Assembly (NCBI GenBank): GCA_022559845.1
Contig: CM040125.1
Span: forward strand, 289,092,200-289,156,199
Source: Amorphophallus konjac
Taxonomy: Eukaryota; Streptophyta; Magnoliopsida; Alismatales; Araceae
DNA length: 64,000 nucleotides
Direction: 5' to 3'
The notes beneath the pieces are model-generated. The model was not told the origin of the DNA and searched no databases. It saw only the letters and a program-made list of their open reading frames with translations. Positions 1-9,970 of the stretch are shown piece by piece (the stretch's first letter is position 1; every line of letters starts with the position of its first letter). A program made the position numbers and the translations under genes.

Positions 1-790
1 GAACACAGCATAAGAGCTGGAAAGGAGAGATAAGACTGAGATAAAATCCAGACAGGAATCACACTGGCCAATTAGACCAAGCGGCAAGATCAGAGAAATC
101 GTTCAAATTCGGAGTGGAATGAAGAATCTCTTATCCAAGAGAACTGAGTGCAATCAACCATTGCTGAGGAGAAATCCTTGAATGGATCACGAGACATGAA
201 TGCTCAAAATGACATGATGCATGCTGGGCTAAAATAAAGAAATCATTAAAACGAATGCAAAGAAAGATAAAATAGAAAGTACTCAAGGATAATATTGCTA
301 GACTGAGCCAAGATGGGGTCAAGAGTCTTCTTGCAACCACGGCGTGCGAGACAGAGTCTATCGTCCCCCACCCGACTCAACCGAGCGGCTTATCCAACGA
401 TTAACCGTATGCTCTTAGATCATCATCGTTTTTGTTAAAGGGGAACATCAGATCCTAGAACACACGGGCAACCAGCCGGTCCTTGAGAGGTTATAATAAC
501 GTAGATACCATATAGTAATGCAACAATGAGCAAGGATAGAGAGCCATACCTGACTTACCTGCCAAGCGAAACGGCATTTTTTAGATTTTTGATTTCTTGA
601 TTTTTGTGGATTTTCATCATAAGACAACAACCACATTGACATGATATAATGTGAACATGAACGAATATGAACGAGCATAACATGAACATAACATAATAAG
701 AGAAATATGAACAAAACATGGCACAACATAACATAACAAAGATGGATGAAATATAACAAACAAACAAATGGCAAACATGCATGCGACTAA

Positions 791-985
791 AGGCACGGTG
801 GGACAAGACAACATGCACACGGTGGGACAACACATGCAGTGGTATAAGGACACGGTGGGACAAAGACACGTGGGATGACAATACCACGGAGGACAACACG
901 TGTGATGAATGACACGGCAGGATAGGGATACGTGTGACGAATGACACAGCGGGACAAAAGACATGGAGGACCATAGAAATATATG
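791..985. repeat. Degenerate tandem repeat, CACGGTGGGACAA-like
   Basis: Repeated variants of a unit like CACGGTGGGACAA, with spacers such as acacgtg and atgcac, occur at irregular spacing of about 25-35 bp. Several unsupported ORFs on the minus strand exist only because of this repeat. It lies downstream of gag in element E, where plant Tat elements are known to carry variable minisatellites. Confidence 0.6.
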
Positions 986-1289
986 ACAAGGACACACTCT
1001 TCAATCAAAGCCCAAGATCAGATGAAGCGAAACCGCCAGGTTCAAAATTGTGGGACAATGTCCTCTCATGGAGACATGATTAAGCAGATAAGCAAAAGCT
1101 GAGAAAGCCATGAGCTTCAGAAGAGATATTGAAGAGATGAGAACAGATCGAAGAATGTGAGCATGAGACAGAGCGAATGATAGAGCAAGGAAAGCTTGAA
1201 CCTGCAACCTGCAGCCTGCACACTTAGCAAACAGATTACGTATATGTCCTCAAGATAAAAATAAAAGGAACAAAAGAGAAGTATTTTTG

Positions 1290-1520
1290 GATTTTTGTAT
1301 TTCTGATTTTTTTTATTTTTGCCATATTCAAATTTTTGAGATTTTTTTTTTGACATATTTGATTTTTTTTTCAGAATTTTGACATATTTGATTTTTTTTT
1401 TTAGAATTTTGACATATTTGATTTTTTTAGATTTTGAACTATATTTCATTTTTTTGGATTTTGAAAATATTTGTTGTTTTTAGATTTTGAACTATATTTC
1501 ATTTTTTTGGATTTTGATAT
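1290..1520. repeat. T-rich tandem repeat (about 28-35 bp unit)
   Basis: Near-identical copies of a T-rich unit containing GAATTTTGACATATTTGA are followed by a second variant containing AGATTTTGAACTATATTTCA, both separated by T runs. This is a short minisatellite inside the non-coding 3' part of element E. Confidence 0.7.
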
Positions 1521-2685
1521 AGCAATCTGTAGCACCCAAAGACGGGCTCGAACTACTGGCCAGGGATCGCCGTCCCTCCCCTCTCATTAAAGGCTTCCCT
1601 TAAGCAAGGCGTGCATGTGAGGATGGCTTACCATAACCAACCGCCTCAAAAGAACAGTGCCCCTACTAAGGCCATACCCGGGATACAACCCAGCCTAAGA
1701 GGGAGATAGAAGAAAATTGGAGACAAGCTTTATGCAGGATGGGAGATATCATGACTTGAATTCCTTCCACGGCACCACCCCTCAAAGAGTAGGTCTGTTG
1801 CGTCGGGGCTTTGTGTCTTTGATTTTGAGACCCATATTTATCAGGCACGTATGCGACCGGGCTCATGACGTCCCGCGGGGAACTGTACTGCCACTCTTGC
1901 CATGCCTTTGATCCATAATCTTGCTTTTTGATTCATCATTGATTTTGAAAGCCCTTATTGGCTAGATATTACATGAAAGCTTACTTTCGACGGTCAAGAC
2001 TGCCCCTATTTGAGACCTCTCTCGTATTAGGGAGTACCTAGGTCGGTCATCTCATCCATCAATCTCTTTCCCCTACACTTGGCCGAGCAGAGAAGAGAAA
2101 ATGACCTTTGTGCATACCCAAAGTATGGCCAAAGCAGCAACGGTGTGCCTCAGAGAGATCGGCTATGGCTCACCGTGTAGTGTGTGAAAAAACCCATACT
2201 CAAAGGTCACCCTCAACGATCGGGGAGAGAAACTAGACTCCCAGCGCGGAGCTATCACCAGCCTAAGGATGCTGCAGAAGCAAACTCATTTGACTAAATG
2301 AACTAAGCAAAATTCTAAAAGCCACTTAACCATGTGAGGAACCAACATTTATCTTAACAATGTGCAGGAGTAAATAAGTGATAATAATAGCATGTTCTTT
2401 GCACAAAATAAAGATACCTTGCAAATCCACGGAATGAAACTAGCATTCTGAAGCAATTGTGATCATCGAGCTTCGCGCAGCACGAGCTTCATATTCCTTG
2501 CTTGACAGGACGAAAGGGAGAGGATAACAAAGGATTAAAGATTCCTTGACACGGAGGAGTGGCAGACATCAAACTGGACGAAGGAGGATAAAAAGGAAGA
2601 GAGACGAGGGCTAGAACTCCCTCGTTAAGGTGCCAAGACCCTGATAACAAGGAACCAAATATAGAAGAAACCATATTAGCTGAGA

Positions 2686-5600
2686 TCAAGGCGGGCTAAA
2701 GCCTCGAAAACAGCACGAGAAAGGGTGGAGACCCTGAAAGGGTGAAGAAGAATGAGTAGAAAGATGATAAGAAGAATGTGAAAAAGGTAAGGGGGAAGAA
2801 GAGTGATCATCCGACGTGGTCGGAGAAAAGGAACTAGGACCACCCGACAGAGTCGGGGAAGGAGAATGAGAGTCACCCGACAAGGTCGGGGAATAAGAAG
2901 GAGAACCCGGAGATACCGGAGGAGAAGAACTGGGAGATGTCCTGAGATCGGGATGAAAAGACACAGGCCGAGGCCTAGAATCATGAGAGGAGGGAAAGTC
3001 CGGAGGTTCCGGATAGGAAAAGGAAGAGCGGGGATTCGCGGATATGAGATGGGAGGAGAGAATCATGGGGGAAGAACTAGGAGAGGGCAGATACACCACC
3101 CAGGGGTGGGAACCGAGCAGAAGAAATGATGAGTGAAATGAAGAAGAAGGAAGAGAAGTGGACCCCTGAGTGCACAACTGACGGCCTTTAAGCTTACGCC
3201 GTCGCCTCTTCTTAGCTGATACTTCTTGAACATGGACTCGCCTGGCGCGGACTAGGACCCTTGGGTACCTTGCCTTGCAATATCTTCTCAAATAGCGAGC
3301 CCATCTAGCAGATGGCCTTGCCCGACTGTGGACATGCAGTTTCATCGGGGCGGTTGCCCCTAGACTCCCAAAGCTAACAATAGTAGGACATTCTTGAACA
3401 ACTAACTCCTCATAATACTGAATATCATAAAACCATGGAGTCTTGTTACTTGGCACAAGTAGCATGAGATTCGGCAACTCCACTCGGAACTCAGCCTTGA
3501 AGCACAACTCCCTTGGTAAAAGGTGAAGCTGAGGGAGAGTAATACACGGCGTTGACATGGCCGGTTTGCTAATAAACTGAGGAAGATTGCATAACAAGTG
3601 CAGAATATCCTTGGAAAGTGTAGAAGATACATCCAATTGCCCCTTGAACATAGAATCCATAATCTGCTTGGCGGCCGTCTGCGTTAGCAAAACACGGGTA
3701 GAGAACCCTTCTTGGCATGTCATCTGAACAGCAATAGAGCGAGGAGAAATAATAGCATCAATAGTGAGCTCTCCGACGAGAAATGAGATTGCCACCGACC
3801 TTGCTCGGGAAGAAACTGGCACCAACTCAAGGGAACTCTTCTTAGCAACTCTCATCTTTGAAAGTAGAGGCGGATCATCCCCAAAATAACCAGGGACGAG
3901 GACACGAACCGGCATCCGACAGATAAAATCTTGAATCTTGAAATGTACGGCCGGCACTGAATCATCCTGACTTGACTTATTATCTCCCTGAGGATTAGAC
4001 CCAAGGGGCACCAAAGGAAGCGCACACCCGCTCCGTGGGGTGGAAGTGGTTGGAGAAGTAAAGGGAATATGTTTGGGTGGTACGTGTGAAGGTTTGGAAG
4101 GCATGGAGGCTCCAACGGGAGTGGTGATGGAAAGTGAAGGCGTAGGTGATGTGCCGATGATAGGCTCGGGTGGCGATAAAGGTGACGGCAAAGGCGTGGC
4201 TGAGGGTAGAGATAAAGGAGAAGGTTTGGCTTGCTCAGGCTCGGGCAAAGGTGATGGCGGAGATGGTGGAGATGGAGGTGGTGATGGAAGCACTGGTGGT
4301 TGAGATGGAGATGATGGTGATGGCAATGGAGATGGTGAGGATAGTGATGAAGGTGATGGGGGTAGTGGACATGGAGGTGGAGAGGGTGAAGAGGGAGGTT
4401 GTGGTGTCCACCGTCGACGTGTCGACATAACGCATCGAGCGGTGTTAGGAATAGGAGTAGTGGTAGTGGTGGCGGGAGAAGAAGGGGAGGCACTAGCCTG
4501 AGTAGAGGCTTGGGTTTGTGGCGGCGATGGAGCCGGGGTAAGAGATGGTGGAGGTAACGGAGTAGGTGATGGAGCGAGTGCATCACTAGACGAGGAATAA
4601 TAGGGGTGCCCCTGACCTTGAAGTAACAGAGACGGCTGCCCGGGTGGCACTTCTTGCTGCTGTTGTTGGTTGTGAAGATGTAAAATAACTTTATGCATGG
4701 CAGCCCAATCAATCCTTTTCTTAGCTTCCAGATCATAAACATAATCCTGGAACTCGGGGCAATCCTCAACCAAATGCCCCTGCTGACGGTGGAAATCACA
4801 GAACTGAAGCATATCCCCGACCGCGGGTCGGTAAGGCACAACCGGAGATAACGGCAACGCGTGAGTGGCCATCAAAGCCCGAAATATATCGGTGAAACAC
4901 TCCGGCAAAGGAAGATGAGGAGCCTGCTTCGGGCAAGGTGGATGCCGAGGGATATGTAATGGTGGAGAAGGTTGTGGAGACGGAAGTGGAGGTTGCATAG
5001 GCAGGAGTGCGTGGCTAGTGGTGGAGGGCTTTGGTGAAGGCATGTGTGGAACAGGATGAGGTGGTATGTAGACGGCATCTACTTGCTCGGGATGTGGTGT
5101 TCCCTTGACCGGAAGTGGAGATGGAGACGGGTATGTGGATGCGGGAGGCTGACTCATGGAAGGTTGATATGCTGAGGCGTATAGGTATGTAGAGGCAGGA
5201 GGTTGGCTCGTGGAGGGATATGTGGCGGAAGACTGACTCATGGCGGTCCGGCTCATGGGAGCGTAGGGTTGACATGTGGAGGGTGAAGGTTGAAATGTGG
5301 AGGTGGATGGTAGAGACTCGAGGTCAAGGGAATCTTGGATTTGTTGGCGAATGAAGCGGGCTCGGCTGTAAAGTTGCTGCCAGGAGGTGATGTCATTGAG
5401 GGCTAAGATGAACCGATACTCGGGTGTTGCATTTGATATCAGCATCTTGATTTGTTCTCCCTCCGGAATGTGTCCCGAGACTTGCGCAGCAAGGCGACGC
5501 CAACGATCGGCAAAGGTAGAAAACTCCTCTTCGGGCTTCATCATCTCTTGGGCCAAATCCGCGATAGAATACTTGGGCCCAACCTGGTCTTGATACTGCT

Positions 5601-6441
5601 GAATAAACTTTTCTTGAACGGCATGAAAACTCACAACTTGCTCTTGCGGAAGAGAGAAGAACCAATCCCGAGCTGGGCCTTCCAATGACAGACCAAACAG
5701 ATAAGCCATCAAGTGTTGGTCATGTCGAAATTGGGCCGACTCATAAACGAACTCCTTCAAGTGCACATATGGGTCACCAACTCCACTATAACGGCGATAT
5801 GCGGGAATTTGTGAAGATGGCGGAAGCCGAAGACCTTGAAATGCGAATGGGATACTCAAGGAGGATTTGGGATTGATCCGGCGTTGAAGCTCATCAAGCT
5901 GGCGTTGGGTTTGAGCAATCATCTCCTGGGTAGGGAGAGATCGAGAAGAATATGGGCCAACTTGAGCAAGAGGTTGTGAATTAGGACCAGGAGCATGGTA
6001 TTGGGCCGGATAAGAGGATCCGGGCTGAGAAGAAGAAGGGCCCATTCCGGGAGTAGAAGGATATGTGGGCCTGGAAGAGGCATGAGCATATGGGTTGAAT
6101 GGGCTGACAGCAACATGGGCAGAAGGATGAGGCCCATTAAGAGAATAATACCCATTAGCAATTGGGCCAGTAACATATGAAGGAGAAGGAGGAGGCCCAT
6201 GAATAGAAGATGACCCATTATGAGAAGAAGGCCCATGAAGATGAGATGCAATAAGACGTTGGGCCTGGGCCGGGTCCATTTGGTGAACAAGGCTTGAAAG
6301 ATGGGCCATGAGATTAGCATGTTCCTTGGATGGATCAGAAGGGCCACGGGAAGATGGGCCCGTGTGGGAAGAGGATTCCACGCGGGAATAAGAAGAAGAT
6401 TGGGAAAAAGAATGATACAAGGGGTTAGAATACTGCTCCAT
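2686..6441 (-). CDS. Gag-like polyprotein of element E, 1251 aa, unbroken
   Basis: A single uninterrupted frame starts at the ATG at 6439-6441. Residues 1-170 are rich in Ser, Pro, His and Tyr. Residues about 195-375 form a Retrotrans_gag-type domain (ARDWFFSLP near 257, FADRWRRLAAQV near 310). Residues 380-540 are Pro/Ser-rich. Residues 548-561 carry a knuckle of the form C-x2-H-x4-GH-x4-C. Residues 590-830 are very Pro-rich. Residues about 831-1035 look globular and I do not recognise them. Residues 1039-1088 are strongly basic (Arg/Lys runs), and 1090-1251 is a Ser/Pro tail with degenerate SGDSHSPSPT-like repeats. I see no DTG/DSG protease motif and no RT. Capsid/nucleocapsid function is inferred from the gag domain and knuckle. 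The length is large for a plant gag, and the lack of any stop contrasts with every other gag in the window. Other same-strand frames here are shadows. Confidence 0.8.
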   Translation of the reverse strand: MEQYSNPLYHSFSQSSSYSRVESSSHTGPSSRGPSDPSKEHANLMAHLSSLVHQMDPAQAQRLIASHLHGPSSHNGSSSIHGPPPSPSYVTGPIANGYYSLNGPHPSAHVAVSPFNPYAHASSRPTYPSTPGMGPSSSQPGSSYPAQYHAPGPNSQPLAQVGPYSSRSLPTQEMIAQTQRQLDELQRRINPKSSLSIPFAFQGLRLPPSSQIPAYRRYSGVGDPYVHLKEFVYESAQFRHDQHLMAYLFGLSLEGPARDWFFSLPQEQVVSFHAVQEKFIQQYQDQVGPKYSIADLAQEMMKPEEEFSTFADRWRRLAAQVSGHIPEGEQIKMLISNATPEYRFILALNDITSWQQLYSRARFIRQQIQDSLDLESLPSTSTFQPSPSTCQPYAPMSRTAMSQSSATYPSTSQPPASTYLYASAYQPSMSQPPASTYPSPSPLPVKGTPHPEQVDAVYIPPHPVPHMPSPKPSTTSHALLPMQPPLPSPQPSPPLHIPRHPPCPKQAPHLPLPECFTDIFRALMATHALPLSPVVPYRPAVGDMLQFCDFHRQQGHLVEDCPEFQDYVYDLEAKKRIDWAAMHKVILHLHNQQQQQEVPPGQPSLLLQGQGHPYYSSSSDALAPSPTPLPPPSLTPAPSPPQTQASTQASASPSSPATTTTTPIPNTARCVMSTRRRWTPQPPSSPSPPPCPLPPSPSSLSSPSPLPSPSSPSQPPVLPSPPPSPPSPPSPLPEPEQAKPSPLSLPSATPLPSPLSPPEPIIGTSPTPSLSITTPVGASMPSKPSHVPPKHIPFTSPTTSTPRSGCALPLVPLGSNPQGDNKSSQDDSVPAVHFKIQDFICRMPVRVLVPGYFGDDPPLLSKMRVAKKSSLELVPVSSRARSVAISFLVGELTIDAIISPRSIAVQMTCQEGFSTRVLLTQTAAKQIMDSMFKGQLDVSSTLSKDILHLLCNLPQFISKPAMSTPCITLPQLHLLPRELCFKAEFRVELPNLMLLVPSNKTPWFYDIQYYEELVVQECPTIVSFGSLGATAPMKLHVHSRARPSARWARYLRRYCKARYPRVLVRARRVHVQEVSAKKRRRRKLKGRQLCTQGSTSLPSSSFHSSFLLLGSHPWVVYLPSPSSSPMILSSHLISANPRSSFSYPEPPDFPSSHDSRPRPVSFHPDLRTSPSSSPPVSPGSPSYSPTLSGDSHSPSPTLSGGPSSFSPTTSDDHSSSPLPFSHSSYHLSTHSSSPFQGLHPFSCCFRGFSPP

Positions 6442-6892
6442 GAGGGCAAATAGAGACTTAATACATGGAGATCAAGGACAATACAAATGGGGAAGCAATG
6501 GCTTAATGGGCTCGAGGACAAGAGGGGACTGACCCACTAATGCAAAGATGAATGGACAACGGACCACGGGACAATGGACTAGACAATGGACACACAAAAT
6601 GGGGTAACCTAAGTGGGCCTAATAATGATGAAAGACGTGGGTGCAACACAAAACACCACTAATGGGCTTGGACAAGCCCAAATAACACAATCAATGCAAT
6701 GTAAGAGTTTTCACCCAAGTCAAACAAGTTGATATGATGGGAAATATTTTAGAGATTTCAATGGACCTTTTAATGATTTGAATTAATAATAATTCCCTCG
6801 AGATAGGAATCCTATGGGAATAAGATCCAAACTTTGGGTTGACTAAGGTTAACTCCCTCACACTTATGCAAATGCAAGCCTAAGGGGTGGAA

Positions 6893-7067
6893 AGGTACAA
6901 CCGGCCCGGTGTCCGTGTGGGAATCCACGGCTCACGGGGACTTATGGAGGTCCTTGACGTGCTTTCCTGGTCGGCTCCAAGGAATATGGAGACGAGAGGT
7001 CCACGCACCAAGGTAGGAAATGCAACTATGATATGCAATGTATGGCCCTATGTGCACCGGAGTGCAT
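6893..7067 (-). promoter_or_regulatory. Conserved leader block shared with LTRs of B, C and D
   Basis: The plus strand reads GGTACAACC, a GCCCGGTGTCC phrase, GGGAATCCACGGCTCACGGG, TTATGGAGGTCC, AAGGAATATGG, GAGAGGTCC and CACCGGAGTG. The same order of phrases occurs at 37462-37650, 44811-44990 and 52975-53155 (array D, same strand). Its reverse complement occurs at 22303-22424, 25575-25685, 33571-33684 and 56571-56683 (elements B and C). In each case it runs in the element's own sense orientation. Function is unknown. Confidence 0.7.
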
Positions 7068-7673
7068 GTAAATTCTAGCTTAAAACTAGAAAATCAAGAC
7101 TAGATAAAACTATGCAAACATGATCCAACTAAAACAAATAGTATATGGATGGAAAGATAATACAAAGGTCTGCACAACGGCCCCAAGAATAGATCAATCT
7201 GACCCCGGGAGGTCAATCAAATCACTAAGCAAAGATGCCCCCGTGAACCTATGCGCAGACCACATGCAGATTTTATGGACAAAATGCTAAAATGATGACA
7301 ATTTTTAACTAAGCAAATGAGACCCAAATGATGCAAATAAGCCATGGATGGAAAGACAATACAAAGGACTATCCAATGGATCAAAAATTAGTGTAATCAG
7401 ACATCGGGAAGGCAGTCAAATCACTCATTAAAGATGTACCTGTGAACCTGTCCCTGAGCCTGCCTGCAGAACTTATGCACAACACTCAAAAAGTTGGACA
7501 ATATTAGAATATGCAAATGTTAACCAAATGATGCAAATGATATATGGATGGAAAGACAATACAAAGGGCTATCCAACGGAACAAAAATCAGCTCAATCCG
7601 ACTCCGAGATCAAAAGTTATGCCTCGATGAACACGGCCCTGTGAGCATGCACGCAAGACTGCCAGAAGCCGTG

Positions 7674-7730
7674 TAACGGTCTACCAAAGTACCGTTACCT
7701 GCATGTGACGGTCTACTGTAGGACCGTCAC
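7674..7730. repeat. Paired inverted repeats (ACGGTC hairpins) in E leader
   Basis: Unit one has arms TAACGG (7674-7679) and CCGTTA (7692-7697). Unit two has perfect 9-nt arms GTGACGGTC and GACCGTCAC (7705-7730) with an 8-nt loop. They belong to the same family as the arrays in the LTRs of E, B, C and D. Confidence 0.8.
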
Positions 7731-7851
7731 ACTACCAGAGCCCTTAAAACACCAAAAATAGTTGGAGAATGGAAGAAATATCACCTAAACATGAACATGC
7801 ACCCACCCAACCTACAAAAGAGCATGAAAACAAGCGTGATGGGCATTGGTG

Positions 7852-7868
7852 TCCCACCGTGATCGCCA
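7852..7868 (-). promoter_or_regulatory. Primer-binding site of element E
   Basis: On the minus strand this reads TGGCGATCACGGTGGGA, starting six bases after the LTR end. Its complement ends in CCA, as a tRNA 3' end does. It is not the initiator Met type used by elements A-D. I do not assign the tRNA. Confidence 0.65.
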
Positions 7869-8620
7869 AAAAACTGTTGATTTGTTTTCTTAATTAGATT
7901 CCATTCCTATCCCGCCCCTTTTAAATACATACATGCATGAACATGTGAATCAAAGACAAGGGGGATGAAAGGATGAGAAATACTAACCGTGATCGCCACC
8001 AAGGATTAACAACGCCAAAGGATGAAGACGTGAGTGCAACGGCGTCGTATACCTTGGAAAGAAAACTTGATCGCGCTTGAAACGGGGTGCGGGGAACTTG
8101 TGGATTCAAACCTCCTCTCCTTCCAGCCGGCTAGAGGAAGAGGGCCTCACGTTGTATTCATGCTCTCCTGCGAAACAAAGATGAAACACAAAGGCAAAAA
8201 CCCATTAGAACATGCATGTGTGGTATCAATCCCGCAGTGATAAAATAGGGGTAGAAATTGAGGGCAAACTCACCGGGGGAGGGTTTTTAACCCCTGTGGA
8301 AGGGTGAAAATAATAGGTGGGTGTGTTGTGCATGCATGGGATTTGAAATCATAGAATTTGATTGAGAGAATAGAGAGAAAACGATGATGCAAAACGGAGA
8401 AAAACGCATGTGTAGCAGAAAGTGCAGAAAACTGTGATGATTTGTGATTTTGAGGAGACTAGAACTAAGAGTGTAGACCATGAAATCAAGCCCAGAAGGA
8501 TGAAATTGAAAGTTAATACTTCCCTCTTCAAGATGGGGTCGAAGGATTGAGTCAGCGGTGCAGCATGGCTTCGCCCCACGTCCGGAAAGAGCCCCCCCGT
8601 CGCGACTGCGAACTGGGCAA

Positions 8621-8631
8621 TTTTTATAGAG
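8621..8631 (-). promoter_or_regulatory. TATA box of element E LTR
   Basis: On the minus strand this reads CTCTATAAAAATT. It leaves about 1.3 kb of U3 upstream and about 0.75 kb of R-U5 downstream within the LTR. Confidence 0.5.
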
Positions 8632-9047
8632 TTTTTTAAGAAAGCCTCATCTTCTTATCACGATTCCCGGAGATAGAGTCCAAGATAAATCGAGTTCTCT
8701 AGATCAAACTCGAGATAATACTAAGGACAAGAGATAGGAACAAACGGGGATCAATTCAGAGGAGGATTCTAGAAGATATGTCTTTTGGAAGGCAGCCCCG
8801 GAGCCTTATCTGCAGAGTTTGAGTTGAACTAGGAAACATAAATCCTGATCTTGCGACCCAGATCCCAAGAGATATTGCCAATGAAAATTTGATTCCTATG
8901 AACCAAATTCAAGATAATACCAAGGGCTAGAAGTAGGAAAAAACGGGGATCAATTTGGATAAGAATTCAAGAAGTTATGGACTCTTCAAGAGGGCCACGG
9001 CGCACAGAAACGGAGTAGAGTCCAGCACGAATTGGACTCTCTGGTGC

Positions 9048-9335
9048 ATGTAACGGTCTATCGTAGGACCGTCACATATGATGTAACGGACTAGGGTAGG
9101 TCCGTCACACTCTGGAGGTCAAACGGGACGTTTTTGGATGAGATTGGATGTAACGCACCTAAACAGGGCCGTCACTTGGTCTAACGGTCAAGGATAGGAC
9201 CGCCACACTCTAGGGGTTGAACCGGGCTGTTTTGGGCAAGTTTTGGTGTGACGGTCTATCGTAGGACCGTCACACTGAAGTAACGGTCTTCACTGGGCCG
9301 TCACTTAAATGAAGTAACGCACCTGCAAACGACCT
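9048..9335. repeat. ACGGTC inverted-repeat array in U3 of element E
   Basis: At least six units of the form TAACGGTCTATCGTAGGACCGTCAC recur, separated by 5-60 bases. Clear units begin near 9059, 9082, 9149, 9181, 9248 and 9279. Left-arm variants are TAACGG, TGACGG and TAACGC. Right arms are CCGTCAC or CCGCCAC. The array lies upstream of the TATA box. Confidence 0.8.
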
Positions 9336-9970
9336 TCACTTGGATGAAGGCAGATTCTGGGCAGACTGCGCGTGACTTTAGAAATCGAAGCGTATATCTC
9401 AAACGGTGGAGAATTAGACAAAGTGGTAAACATAGAAGTTGTAGATAACTGAGAGAGGAACAACTTTCATGAAGAAAGAAATGTGAGAAAATGATTGGAA
9501 GATGGTGAAAATGGGGCTGGAAGAGAGAGGAAAATTCTGGAATGTAGGTGAACAGCACGGCATGCCAGAAAAATGCGAATAGCTCACAATCGGGGCAGAA
9601 CCAGCCAACGGTGTAGAAGAAGAAATTGTAGATCTTTGAAAGAGGAACAATTTTTATGAAGACAACTTTTTGAATAGAGGATTGGAAGAGGGTGAAAAAG
9701 GACCACTTTCAGGACTGCGCAGTGAGAGAGAGCCGATTACTTGGGGGAAGTCGGCCTAAATGGGCCGAAAGTCGACTTGGAAGTGGGAATTTGACAAGAT
9801 AAGCTCCGGGGCTATAAGAAATCATGATCTCCAAGACTCAAAGGATATGAAATGGTAAAAATGGACTTGAAATTCATCCAAGGAAGCTCCAAAATAATGG
9901 CTAATTCGGGACATCAAAAATGATGAATAAGAGAAATGACACAACTTGTGGGCTAAAACGGGTGTCAACA

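Larger units (their letters stand above)
1..2685 (-). other. Non-coding interior of element E downstream of gag
   Basis: I see no open frame with protein-like composition on either strand and no pol motif. The stretch holds two low-complexity tandem blocks (791-985 and 1290-1520). The rest, 1-790 and 1530-2685, is unique-looking sequence in which I recognise nothing. The 3' LTR matching 7875-9970 is not present, so the element continues to the left of the window. Confidence 0.5.
6442..7851 (-). other. 5' untranslated leader of element E
   Basis: This is the transcribed stretch between the primer-binding site and the gag start. It has no convincing ORF. It contains a block shared with the LTRs of elements B, C and D (6893-7067) and a pair of inverted repeats (7674-7730). 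The rest holds repeated GGATGGAAAGACAATACAAAG-like phrases at about 7150, 7337 and 7545, a loose period near 200 bp. Confidence 0.55.
1..9970 (-). mobile_element. Element E: Tat-like Ty3/gypsy retrotransposon, 5' part
   Basis: Read on the minus strand, this holds a 5' LTR (7875-9970), a primer-binding site just inside it (7852-7868), a 1.4-kb leader, a long gag-like ORF (2686-6441) and at least 2.7 kb of non-coding interior down to the window edge. The LTR ends are TGTTGA and TCAACA. No protease, reverse transcriptase or integrase is visible between 1 and 2685. The element is therefore either gag-only or has its pol beyond the left edge. The gag style (a Retrotrans_gag domain followed by a CxFH...GH...DC knuckle) and a PBS that does not match initiator Met tRNA suggest the Tat/Ogre group. 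This clade call is inference. Confidence 0.72.
7875..9970 (-). repeat. 5' LTR of element E (2096 bp)
   Basis: The ends are TGTTGA (7875) and TCAACA (9970), forming a 6-bp terminal inverted repeat. The primer-binding site follows at the expected side. On the minus strand the LTR starts TGTTGACACCCG. It carries an inverted-repeat array in U3 (9048-9335), a TATA box (8621-8631) and a donor-like CCG/GTGAGTTTG at 8267-8276. No second copy is in the window to confirm the ends, so the boundaries rest on end sequence and PBS. Confidence 0.7.

Noticed and set aside
555..1004. Overlapping minus-strand frames with repeated LSHRV-like residues
   Set aside because: Products of the CACGGTGGGACAA tandem repeat, open in several frames at once.
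3852..4841. 329-codon frame on the minus strand rich in His, Leu and Pro
   Set aside because: It is a shifted shadow of the Pro-rich part of the 1251-codon gag ORF, with composition dictated by CCN repeats.
9048..9335. CRISPR-like spaced repeats (also 59500-60285)
   Set aside because: Units are degenerate, spacing is irregular, no cas genes are present and the context is plant LTRs.
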